Positions 23,073 through 30,572 of a stretch of 34,356 nucleotides of DNA are shown in pieces. Under the pieces are notes generated by a model. The model did not search any database and was not told the DNA's origin. It saw only the letters and a list, made by a program, of their open reading frames with translations. Origin of the DNA: an uncultured archaeon (GTDB taxonomy: Archaea; Thermoproteota; Bathyarchaeia; Bathyarchaeales; DTEX01). Numbering within the stretch: position 1 is the first letter of the stretch; the number at the start of each line of letters is the position of its first letter. The DNA lies in the NCBI GenBank assembly GCA_938091805.1, contig CALKGV010000032.1, forward strand, positions 1 through 34,356, given 5' to 3'. The translations under genes were made by a program, and so were the position numbers.

Positions 23073-24437
23073 ATGGTTAAAATCAATTTCAGAAGTTTTA
23101 ATCCCTTCAAGAGGAGAGAGAGGGCTCCACTATATCATTTAAGGATTCATGATGATGAACACAGGGGTTTACGTCTCCACTTAAGGTTGGAGAAGGATGG
23201 AAGCAGCGTATTAATTATTAATGCCTCAAGGATTCTATTTCTGAATCGAGTTGCAACTGAGTATATTGAATCCTTCATGAAAGGTGAAAGCGAGGATGAA
23301 ACCGTGAGGAAGATGGTTAAGCGCTATAAAGTTGACGCTGAAACTGTCCGAAGGGATTATCAGAATGTTTTATTTGTGATAAACACTTTTGTGAACACTC
23401 CAGATGTCTGCCCGGTTTCTTACCTAGGCGTTGAAAAGATGGAGCCCTTTCAAAAGGAGCTGAGCGCACCTTACCGCATGGATTTAGCCATAACATACCG
23501 GTGTAATAATAAATGCTTACACTGTTATGCTGGCGGACCGAGGGAAACCATGGAGCTAACAACTCAAGAATGGTTCAGGGTGATGGATAAAATCTTTGAG
23601 CTTGGGATCCCGCACGTAGTTTTCACCGGAGGAGAGCCGACGTTAAGAGATGATCTGCCGGAGCTGATTGCTTACGCTGAGAGGGTCGGTCTTATCTGCG
23701 GCTTAGTTACGAATGGACGTAGGCTTAAGGATGAAGCCTACTTTAAATCGCTTGTTGATGCTGGTTTGGATCACGTCCAAATAACGCTTGAATCCCATGA
23801 TCCTAAAATACACGATATGATCACCGGCATTACCGGCAGCTGGGATGAAACTGTTCAAGGTTTAAAGAATGCCATTGAATCGCCCATCTACACTTTAACG
23901 AACACAACTCTAACTAAACATAATGCCAACGATATGCTGAAAACCATAGATTTCATTCATGATTTGGGGCTAAAACAGTTTGCATGCAACAGCCTAATAT
24001 ACTCTGGAAAAGCTGCTGAAACGGAGGTTATTAAGAAAATTGCTATTGAAGAAAATATGCTTGAACCAATATTAAGTAAAATAAAAGAGCATGCTCAAGA
24101 TCTAGGGATGGAGTTTATATGGTATACGCCCACAGAATATTGTATTCTAAACCCCTTGAAGTTAGAGTTGGGAATAAAGACTTGCAGCGCATGTCGCATA
24201 AGCATGTGCGTAGAACCGGATGGAACAGTTATCCCATGCCAAAGCTATTTTACGCCTCTCGGAAACATACTTAAAGACGATTGGGTGAAAATATGGCGGC
24301 ACCCATTATGTCTCGAGATTAGGTCGAGAAAATATGTTCCGGAAAAATGCTATGAATGCCCAGATCTAAACATCTGCGGAGGCGGATGCCCGCTGAAAAT
24401 TAAGTATGAAACCTTGGTCTGCAGCAACACGCCGTAA
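23073..24437 (+). CDS. Radical SAM/SPASM peptide maturase with N-terminal PqqD-like (RRE) domain
   Basis: Residues about 22-112 resemble a PqqD-type peptide-recognition domain (SSVLIINASRILFLNRVATEYIES, then a predicted winged helix). The radical SAM core begins MDLAITYRCNNKCLHCYAGG, with Cys144, Cys148 and Cys151 for the 4Fe-4S/SAM cluster, and VFTGGEPTLRDD follows. The SPASM domain for auxiliary clusters is complete: C371/C374, C379-x4-G-x4-C389, C426-x2-C429-x5-C435-x3-C439 and C450. Such PqqD-rSAM-SPASM proteins modify ribosomal peptides, for example by thioether or C-C crosslinks. The stop-start abutment with the Cys-tail gene implies coupled translation, so that tail is the likely substrate (inference). 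The 454-aa length is normal. Convergent with the DUF1893 gene. Confidence 0.9.
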   Translation: MVKINFRSFNPFKRRERAPLYHLRIHDDEHRGLRLHLRLEKDGSSVLIINASRILFLNRVATEYIESFMKGESEDETVRKMVKRYKVDAETVRRDYQNVLFVINTFVNTPDVCPVSYLGVEKMEPFQKELSAPYRMDLAITYRCNNKCLHCYAGGPRETMELTTQEWFRVMDKIFELGIPHVVFTGGEPTLRDDLPELIAYAERVGLICGLVTNGRRLKDEAYFKSLVDAGLDHVQITLESHDPKIHDMITGITGSWDETVQGLKNAIESPIYTLTNTTLTKHNANDMLKTIDFIHDLGLKQFACNSLIYSGKAAETEVIKKIAIEENMLEPILSKIKEHAQDLGMEFIWYTPTEYCILNPLKLELGIKTCSACRISMCVEPDGTVIPCQSYFTPLGNILKDDWVKIWRHPLCLEIRSRKYVPEKCYECPDLNICGGGCPLKIKYETLVCSNTP

Positions 24438-24480
24438 ATGGTTTTTAAGACAACGCCTAGCGAACAATCGTATTCACCAA

Positions 24481-24906
24481 TTAAGTTCCGAAAGATGTTA
24501 ACGCGGCCTTTAACATTCTATAGGCTTCATCAGGCGAACTTACAGTTAAAGATATTTTTTCGAACGGACATATGTCATCGCCGAGTCTATTCAATATTTT
24601 TGGAACAAGATTATCATATTCAGCCTTTACGCCGGCCTCCTCTAAAACAGCTAGACCCCATTTGCTCATTGTAATAGCGTAAACCTCACTAACATGCGAA
24701 TAAACTAAAAGTAGCGCCGCTGCTCTACCAACAATTTTATCTGCGACGGAAGATGAGTGAAGCAACCCATTTATGCTTTCAATAGCTTGGATTAATCCGG
24801 CTACGCCTGAAAGACGCGACTCAAATATGACTTTTCCATTCCTAACTGCAGCAAGGGATAAGTTTCTATTTTTCAGAAAATCTTTAGCTATATCTAGATC
24901 CCTCAT
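24481..24906 (-). CDS. DUF1893-family protein
   Basis: The 141-aa product from ATG at 24906 has the DUF1893 pattern: NRNLSLAAVRNGKVIFESRLSGV, then SSVADKIVGRAAALLLVYSHVSEVYAITMS, LVPKILNRLGDDICPFEK. The family, common in archaea and anaerobic bacteria, has a cytidine-deaminase-like fold by prediction; its biochemical role is unknown. The ATG at 24966 would add 20 residues of doubtful N-terminus; GGGATG lies just before the chosen start. It is convergent with the radical SAM gene (43 nt apart) and divergent from the M24 peptidase gene. Confidence 0.82.
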   Translation of the reverse strand: MRDLDIAKDFLKNRNLSLAAVRNGKVIFESRLSGVAGLIQAIESINGLLHSSSVADKIVGRAAALLLVYSHVSEVYAITMSKWGLAVLEEAGVKAEYDNLVPKILNRLGDDICPFEKISLTVSSPDEAYRMLKAALTSFGT

Positions 24907-24970
24907 TTTCCCGCATCCCAAAAATGTTATCTGACGCATACTTAGTAATATATTAAGTTTTAGCAATAGC

Positions 24971-24980
24971 TTTATTTTTA
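24971..24980 (+). promoter_or_regulatory. TATA box for the M24 peptidase gene
   Basis: TTTATTTTTA is about 40 nt before the ATG at 25016, giving a short leader. Confidence 0.4.
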
Positions 24981-25015
24981 ATTTAATTGGCTATAAACAT
25001 TCTTTTGTGATATTA

Positions 25016-26077
25016 ATGAGTAGCCGTCTTGAAAAATTAAGGAAAATTTTAGCATCAGAAAATGTTGACGCCATCTTAATATCCGATGAGAAAAATATTT
25101 TCTACTTCACCGAGTTTTTAGGCGGCTTTAGACTTTTAGCTTCCACAGATGGAGAGTGCATACTCTTCGTTCACTCCGTCAATTATGAAGCTGCCAGGAA
25201 GCAAGCTAAAAATGTGAAGGTTGAACCGATAAGGATCGGTGAAAAAGCAGATGCTAAAATTTTCGAGGAGGTGAACAGAAGCGGCATTAAGTCGCTGGGG
25301 CTTGATAGGATAGGCGCCGCGGAATACTTAAGGATTAAGGAGGGACTGAAAGATGTTAGGATTGAATTCCTAGATAATGCCATCTGGTCACTACGCAAGG
25401 TTAAGGATGAAAATGAGATTGCATTTATGAGAAAAGCAGCGGAGCTAACTAGTAAGGGTATGGAGAAGGCGATTGAAATAGCTAGAGCTGGACGAAGGGA
25501 GTATGAGGTTGCGGCCGAAATTGAGTTTGAAATGCATAAATTAGGCTCAAACGGCATCGCGTTTGATACTATAATATGCAGCGGGCCAGATTCAGCGTTC
25601 CCACATGGCGGATGGGGCGAACGTGAAATCAGGAGCGGGGATCTACTCGTTATCGATATAGGCGCCAAATATCGCGGCTATTGCTCCGATCTAACGAGAA
25701 CCATAATTATTGGCACGCCCTCAGAGAAGCAGATCCATATTTATAGGACGGTTGCTGAGGCGCAGAAAGCTGCCATAAGCCGAATGAAATCTGGCGAAAA
25801 AGCCAGCGAGATCGATGCTGCTGCCAGAAGACATATAGTTGAAAGGGGCTACGGCGGATACTTTGTTCACAGTCTAGGACATGGCGTTGGGCTAGATATT
25901 CATGAGCCCCCAAGCCTAGGCCCATTTAGTGAGGATATTTTATCTTCTTGTAATGTTGTAACTGTTGAGCCTGGGATATATATCCCCGGCTTCGGTGGGG
26001 TGCGTATAGAGGACACGATTCTCATCCGTGAGGAAGACGCTGTAAAGTTGACTGACGCGCCAATATTACAACTTTGA
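25016..26077 (+). CDS. M24-family aminopeptidase (Xaa-Pro dipeptidase-like)
   Basis: The 353-aa protein has a creatinase N-terminal domain (residues 1-120) and a pita-bread catalytic domain. Metal ligands are in place: Asp in LVIDIGAKYRGYCSDLTRT (two Asp), His in HSLGHGVGLDIHEPP, Glu in VVTVEPGIYIPGFGG and Glu in GVRIEDT. It removes N-terminal residues ahead of proline or splits Xaa-Pro dipeptides using two divalent metals. The ATG at 25016 is preferred over GTG at 25007 because it fits the TATA spacing. It is divergent from the DUF1893 gene and convergent with the AMMECR1 gene. Confidence 0.93.
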   Translation: MSSRLEKLRKILASENVDAILISDEKNIFYFTEFLGGFRLLASTDGECILFVHSVNYEAARKQAKNVKVEPIRIGEKADAKIFEEVNRSGIKSLGLDRIGAAEYLRIKEGLKDVRIEFLDNAIWSLRKVKDENEIAFMRKAAELTSKGMEKAIEIARAGRREYEVAAEIEFEMHKLGSNGIAFDTIICSGPDSAFPHGGWGEREIRSGDLLVIDIGAKYRGYCSDLTRTIIIGTPSEKQIHIYRTVAEAQKAAISRMKSGEKASEIDAAARRHIVERGYGGYFVHSLGHGVGLDIHEPPSLGPFSEDILSSCNVVTVEPGIYIPGFGGVRIEDTILIREEDAVKLTDAPILQL

Positions 26078-26097
26078 AAAGTTGGACCGCATTTATT

Positions 26098-26718
26098 CTA
26101 TCCCAAGGTTTTTCTGACAATAATTCCGTTGGGACTTTTCTCTTCGAATATTATACATTGGAACTTGTAGATTTTTGTTCCCTTCATAACCCAGCAGTCA
26201 GGCGGCAAGCCAGCTTTCATGCAACATTGGCATAGAAACTCTTCTTCATCCCAGCCCCATTCCACAGGCACCTGTGGAAGCAGAAGACCTTTATAGAAGC
26301 CCCTCTCAACTATAAGTCCATCCTCCCCAATTTTTATCTTCGACGGGTATTCGCTGGGGGATTTAACATCAATAAGTTTTGGCTCTGTTAAAACGCTAAC
26401 TTCGAAGACCACTTGATTAAGCTCACGCGCTGATATTGGTGGGAAACGCGGGTCTCTAGTCGCTGATTCTATAGCTGCCTCAATAACCGCTTTAATAAGG
26501 GGATAAACTGGGTACGGGAAGCCTATGCAGCCCCTCAAGCTTTTCTCGCCGTCTACCACCTTATTTATTGTAACAAAAACCCCTTTTTTCTCTAAAAGGT
26601 TTGGTGAAATGTTTTCTGGAGGGCTTATTATTCTTCCATCTTTAAGATTTTCCTCAACAGCTTTTCTGGCAATCTTAACAAGTAAAGCTCCTTCCTCAAT
26701 TGATAGGTCGAATTCCAT
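26098..26718 (-). CDS. AMMECR1-domain protein (TIGR00296-type)
   Basis: The 206-aa protein carries the signature LRGCIGFPYPVYPLIKAVIEAA and downstream ATRDPRFPPISARELNQVVFEVSVLTEP, DGLIVERGFYKGLLLPQVPVEWGWDEEEFL and the Cys pair in CQCCMKAG. AMMECR1 domains occur in all three domains of life; the activity is uncertain, though archaeal versions often lie beside MEMO-like dioxygenase genes. The ATG at 26718 begins at the usual point before the first helix. It is convergent with the M24 peptidase (20 nt apart) and lies 67 nt downstream of rpiA on the same strand. Confidence 0.92.
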   Translation of the reverse strand: MEFDLSIEEGALLVKIARKAVEENLKDGRIISPPENISPNLLEKKGVFVTINKVVDGEKSLRGCIGFPYPVYPLIKAVIEAAIESATRDPRFPPISARELNQVVFEVSVLTEPKLIDVKSPSEYPSKIKIGEDGLIVERGFYKGLLLPQVPVEWGWDEEEFLCQCCMKAGLPPDCWVMKGTKIYKFQCIIFEEKSPNGIIVRKTLG

Positions 26719-26784
26719 AGCTTATCATCAAACATTAATGTGCAAAGCAATTAAAAAAGATTATACCGAGCTCTTGTCGTAGGC

Positions 26785-27492
26785 TTAAAGACTTTTCTGT
26801 TTGCTGCATACCAATTTTTTCACAGATGTTCTCATGCCTACATAAGCAGATTGCACCATACCCACAAAAAGCCCGGTCTCCACAACCCCCGGGATCATCT
26901 TCAACTCCTCATTCAGCTTTTTCGGATTCTCGACGATTCCGAAGCCCGCATCAAGTATGAAGTTTCCATTATCAGTTATGTAGGGCCAACCCGCCTTAAT
27001 CTCCCTTAAACATGGGTCTCCACCTATCTCCCTAATTTTCGCAGTGACAAATGGTTCAGCAAAAGGTAAAATTTCAATTGGCAGAGGCTGGCCTCCACCA
27101 AGTTGATCAACCAGTTTTCTTTCATCCGCGATTATAATTAGTTTCCTTGAGGATGCTGCGAGAATCTTCTCCCGCGTTAGGGCGCCGCCCATGCCCTTTA
27201 TTAAGTTTAAATTTGGATCGATTTGATCAGCTCCATCAATTGTTAGGTCTACTGTTGGGTGCTCATGAAGCGTTGTTGTTGGAATACCGTATCTTACGGC
27301 TAGGAGAAGCGACTGATATGATGATGGAATGCCTAGAACTTTCAGTCCGGCTTCTCTTATTCTCCGACCTATTTCCTCTATAGCGTACTTAACAGTTGAA
27401 CCTGAGCCAAGACCAATGACAAAGCCGTCTCTAACTTCGCTATTTACAGCCTCAACTGCAGCCCTTCTCTTCGCGTTCTCAACCCAATCCAT
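26785..27492 (-). CDS. rpiA: Ribose-5-phosphate isomerase A
   Basis: RpiA interconverts ribose 5-phosphate and ribulose 5-phosphate. The family's sites are clear: FVIGLGSGSTVKYAIEEIG (phosphate binding), LTIDGADQIDPNLNLIKGMGGALTREKI with catalytic Asp, Glu and Lys residues, IIIADERKLV, and PIEILPFA. The 235-aa length is normal. The ATG at 27492 has GAGGAG 8 nt upstream; a TTG at 27507 would lie inside the previous gene. It begins 4 nt after the stop of the coiled-coil membrane protein, so the two are an operon. In archaea it supplies pentoses for nucleotides, fitting the xylulokinase further downstream. Confidence 0.97.
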   Translation of the reverse strand: MDWVENAKRRAAVEAVNSEVRDGFVIGLGSGSTVKYAIEEIGRRIREAGLKVLGIPSSYQSLLLAVRYGIPTTTLHEHPTVDLTIDGADQIDPNLNLIKGMGGALTREKILAASSRKLIIIADERKLVDQLGGGQPLPIEILPFAEPFVTAKIREIGGDPCLREIKAGWPYITDNGNFILDAGFGIVENPKKLNEELKMIPGVVETGLFVGMVQSAYVGMRTSVKKLVCSKQKSL

Positions 27493-27496
27493 ATCC

Positions 27497-28225
27497 CTAC
27501 TCCTCAATCTCTATTTGACTAAGTCTGCTAAGAACTTTTTCAACCTCGGCCATTATTTGTTCAATTCTCCTATCAGCCTCGCCCTCTTCTCTTTCCTCTT
27601 TTTCCGGACTCGGTTGCTCGGTAGCAGACTTAGGTTTAGCGCTTTCTTTCCTCCTTTTAGGAGCAGGGGTCTTTTCAAGCTGCTCTTCCTCTTTTTCCCT
27701 TACTGCCTCTTTAGGCTTAGTAGCTAATTCCGCCGGTGAAGGTGCCAGTCCAGTTATTGCTCTTAATTCTTCAATCCTCCTATTTAAGGTCTCAAATCTC
27801 TCTGAGAACATTTTTATGAACTCTTCCTGCATTCTTTCTAACTCATTTAGAGCTATAATTGATTCGCCTCTTGCAATCTCTTGCTTCACTCGTTCCAAAT
27901 CCTCCCTGTACTTCAGTATTAGACCATCCCTCTCCTCAATGGTTATTTTCCCCTCAGCCTGAGCCTCATATAGCCTCCTAATAGCGTAGCTTAAGATTTC
28001 CCGCTCAAGCTCAAGCACTCTAAGTTTATCCTTAGTTCCTTTAATAACTTCCTCTGAAACCGTTTTGCCAGTAGGCCATGTCCATTTTTCCGGCGGGCTG
28101 TCGCTTACAGGGCGCTTCTCAACTCTTAATGCGATTTTTCTCTTCTCATGTTCCATCAGCCACAACATCGTTAAGGCCACTAGGGTGACGCCGAAGATCA
28201 CGGTTAAGTAAAACCATAAGTCCAA
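27497..28225 (-). CDS. Membrane-anchored coiled-coil protein
   Basis: The 242-aa protein begins with one transmembrane helix (residues about 4-24, WFYLTVIFGVTLVALTMLWL). Two coiled-coil stretches follow (about 62-160: KDKLRVLELEREILSYAIRR and ELERMQEEFIKMFSERFETL), then a Pro/Lys/Glu-rich linker and a final helix. The linker is low-complexity and probably disordered. No family is recognised. It is transcribed with rpiA, 4 nt apart, with no obvious functional link. The topology suggests a cytoplasmic scaffold tethered to the membrane (inference). Confidence 0.75.
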   Translation of the reverse strand: MDLWFYLTVIFGVTLVALTMLWLMEHEKRKIALRVEKRPVSDSPPEKWTWPTGKTVSEEVIKGTKDKLRVLELEREILSYAIRRLYEAQAEGKITIEERDGLILKYREDLERVKQEIARGESIIALNELERMQEEFIKMFSERFETLNRRIEELRAITGLAPSPAELATKPKEAVREKEEEQLEKTPAPKRRKESAKPKSATEQPSPEKEEREEGEADRRIEQIMAEVEKVLSRLSQIEIEE

Positions 28226-28303
28226 ACCGCCAGCCTCTCAATGCGCAACTTACTTATATTACATTTCTGATAAATTGCAAAATATAACTTTCTGTTTCGA
28301 GCA

Positions 28304-28318
28304 ATTTTATTTATATTT
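28304..28318 (+). promoter_or_regulatory. TATA box for the DapA-like/PreA-like operon
   Basis: ATTTTATTTATATTT lies about 70 nt before the ATG at 28385, implying a leader of roughly 40 nt. Confidence 0.4.
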
Positions 28319-28384
28319 GAAGGTATGCATTACATTAATTAAATCCATACTGCCACGCCAAGTGGAAGGTTAAGGAGAAAAATC

Positions 28385-29314
28385 ATGTGTTCCCATAAGC
28401 TTTCGTTAAGAAGATACGGGTTGATACCCGCCACCTTAACTCCAATGGATAAGGATTACAGGGTGGACTATGATCAACTTGCAGATTATATTCGTTGGCT
28501 CACTAAATTTGACATAGGCGGGTTAGCGGTTAATGTTGATACTGGTGAGGGACCGCATTTATATCCGGAGGAACGCGCGGGTATACTGAGGGCATTATCT
28601 CCAATAGTTAAGGGGAAAGTCCCAATAATAGCTGGTTTGCATGCTAGGAACACTGAGGAAGCTGTGAAGTTGGGTTTGGAAGCTAAGGAGGCTGGCGCTG
28701 ATGGATTGCTGGTCTTTCCACATCCGGCTTTTTCCGGCGAATCAGCTGTTGACGTAATATACAACTATCACTTGGAAATATCTGAAAAGGTTGATATGCC
28801 CCTAATACTTTTTCAGTTACAGCCAACGCTGGGCGGCGTCGAGTTCAGCCCTGAAACGCTGTTAAAACTTGCGGAAATCAAGAATGTCATAGCAATTAAG
28901 GAAGCCTCGTTCGATGCAAGGAAGTTTGTTAATGTTATCCGCATATTAAGCAATGCTCCCAAAAGAATCACGGTGTTAACGGGAAATGACAACATTATTT
29001 ATGAATCCCTGATTTTAGGCGCTGAAGGCGGGCTTCTGGGGTTTGGAACTATAGCAACTGATAAGCAGGTTGAAATATTTAGACTTGTTGCTCAGCATAG
29101 ATTTAAGGAAGCTAGGGAAATCTGGGACGAGATACTGCCGCTGGAAGAAGCGATTTTCTCCCCTCCGGTCAGAAACTATAGGGCGCGTTTAAAAGAATCA
29201 CTTGTTATGATGGGGATCATCAAGACCCCCTATGTTAGACCGCCGCTGCAGCCCATATCTGTGGAGGAAAGAAAGACTCTGAGAAAAATATTGAAGAGCC
29301 TTAATATGTTGTAA
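28385..29314 (+). CDS. DapA/NAL-superfamily aldolase-like protein, Tyr-to-Phe at the active site
   Basis: The 309-aa TIM barrel has the Schiff-base Lys172 in IAIKEAS. The pyruvate-binding GTTGE motif is altered to VDTGEG. The catalytic Tyr of the YNxP motif is replaced by Phe143 in LILFQLQPTLGG, which departs from both dihydrodipicolinate synthase and 2-keto-3-deoxygluconate aldolase. It is therefore better called a DapA-like aldolase or lyase than a lysine-pathway enzyme; no lysine genes are near. The ATG at 28385 is the only good start. It is followed after 14 nt by a PreA-like dehydrogenase in the same direction, suggesting joint action on a small keto-acid or pyrimidine-type compound (inference). 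Confidence 0.85.
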   Translation: MCSHKLSLRRYGLIPATLTPMDKDYRVDYDQLADYIRWLTKFDIGGLAVNVDTGEGPHLYPEERAGILRALSPIVKGKVPIIAGLHARNTEEAVKLGLEAKEAGADGLLVFPHPAFSGESAVDVIYNYHLEISEKVDMPLILFQLQPTLGGVEFSPETLLKLAEIKNVIAIKEASFDARKFVNVIRILSNAPKRITVLTGNDNIIYESLILGAEGGLLGFGTIATDKQVEIFRLVAQHRFKEAREIWDEILPLEEAIFSPPVRNYRARLKESLVMMGIIKTPYVRPPLQPISVEERKTLRKILKSLNML

Positions 29315-29328
29315 AGGGGGTTACTTGA

Positions 29329-30516
29329 ATGACGGTAGATATGTCAGTTAACATATCTGGCTTAACGTTTAAAAACCCAATAATTGTGGCTTCGGGGTCG
29401 AGAACCGCATCTGCAAAGCACATCTTGAAATGCTTTGAAAATGGTGCTGCGGGAGCCGTCACGAAAACAATAACCTATGATGTTATGCAACGGGTTCAGC
29501 CTAAACCCAGAATGCATGTTGTTAATCCTGAGGATGCTTTAAGGGGAAGGTTCTACTCGCTTTACTCAATAGAGCTTATGTCTGAATATAGCCCGGAACA
29601 ATGGGTTAAGGAGATAGGGAAGATCAAAGCAGCGGTTAAGAGAAATGGGGGCATTTTGATTGCGAGCATCGCTGGCAGAAATTTCGAAGAGTGGGAGAAG
29701 CTAGCCAACCTGGTTGAGGATGCAGGAGCGGACATGATAGAAATTAATTTATCGTGCCCGCACATTGAGGAGGGCGCTCTTATGGGAAGAGCCGCATCCT
29801 CAAGCCTAAATGTTGTTTCCCAAATAGTGAGGATCGTAAAGAACACCATCTCTCTTCCAGTAATAGGCAAGTTAACACCGCATGGCGCTAACCCTGTCAA
29901 TCTGGCGAAGGCGATGTTTTCTTCCGGAGCGGATGCTGTTGTTTCAACCGCAAGATTTCAGGGATTAATTATAGACGCCGGATCAATGAAGCCGATTCTG
30001 TGGGGTAGTTACGGAGGTTATGGCGGACCTTGGCAGCTGCCAATAAGTTTGAGTTGGACTGCGCATATAGCGAGGGAAAACGTGGGAAAGCCAATAATAG
30101 GTTCCGGTGGAATTTCTGGATGGGAAGATATTGTAAGGTTTCTGTTGGTTGGCGCGTCTGCAGTTCAAATATGCACGGCAATCATAATTGGGGGATATAG
30201 TATTATACCGAAAATGCTAAAGGGGTTTGCGGAATGGATGGAGGCTAAGAGCTTCCAACGAATTAATGAGTTTATTGGCTTATCTCTAAGGGATATTATG
30301 CCATTAGACAATTTAGAAAGAAGAAGAATCTACATCGTGTCAGTTGACGTAGATAAGTGCTCAGGCTGCGGAGTATGTGAGCTCGTATGTCCATATGAAG
30401 CCATAAGCATTGATGAGCGGAATAAGGCGGTAATCGGGCTAGAATGTGACAACTGTGGGTTATGCGCATCTATATGTCCGTTCAGAGCATTATCCTTAAA
30501 GGTGATGGTAAGTTAG
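29329..30516 (+). CDS. PreA-like dihydroorotate/dihydropyrimidine dehydrogenase family protein with two 4Fe-4S clusters
   Basis: The N-terminal FMN barrel (residues 1-320) resembles DHODase class 1 and the PreA subunit of dihydropyrimidine dehydrogenase: KNPIIVASGSRT, INLSCPH with the catalytic-type Cys, VIGKLTPHG, IIGSGGISGWEDIVRFLLVGASAVQICTA. A bacterial-type ferredoxin domain follows with C344-x2-C347-x2-C350-x3-C354 and C373-x2-C376-x2-C379-x3-C383. The 395-aa length fits that fusion. The substrate may be a dihydropyrimidine, dihydroorotate or a related enamine. The partner flavoprotein (PreT-like) is not next to it. It is co-transcribed with the DapA-like gene; GGGGG lies before its ATG. 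Confidence 0.88.
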   Translation: MTVDMSVNISGLTFKNPIIVASGSRTASAKHILKCFENGAAGAVTKTITYDVMQRVQPKPRMHVVNPEDALRGRFYSLYSIELMSEYSPEQWVKEIGKIKAAVKRNGGILIASIAGRNFEEWEKLANLVEDAGADMIEINLSCPHIEEGALMGRAASSSLNVVSQIVRIVKNTISLPVIGKLTPHGANPVNLAKAMFSSGADAVVSTARFQGLIIDAGSMKPILWGSYGGYGGPWQLPISLSWTAHIARENVGKPIIGSGGISGWEDIVRFLLVGASAVQICTAIIIGGYSIIPKMLKGFAEWMEAKSFQRINEFIGLSLRDIMPLDNLERRRIYIVSVDVDKCSGCGVCELVCPYEAISIDERNKAVIGLECDNCGLCASICPFRALSLKVMVS

Positions 30517-30572
30517 AGCGCTATTTGGAAGCGAACAATTTTTAAGTTTTCCGGGAGAATTGGGAATAATAA

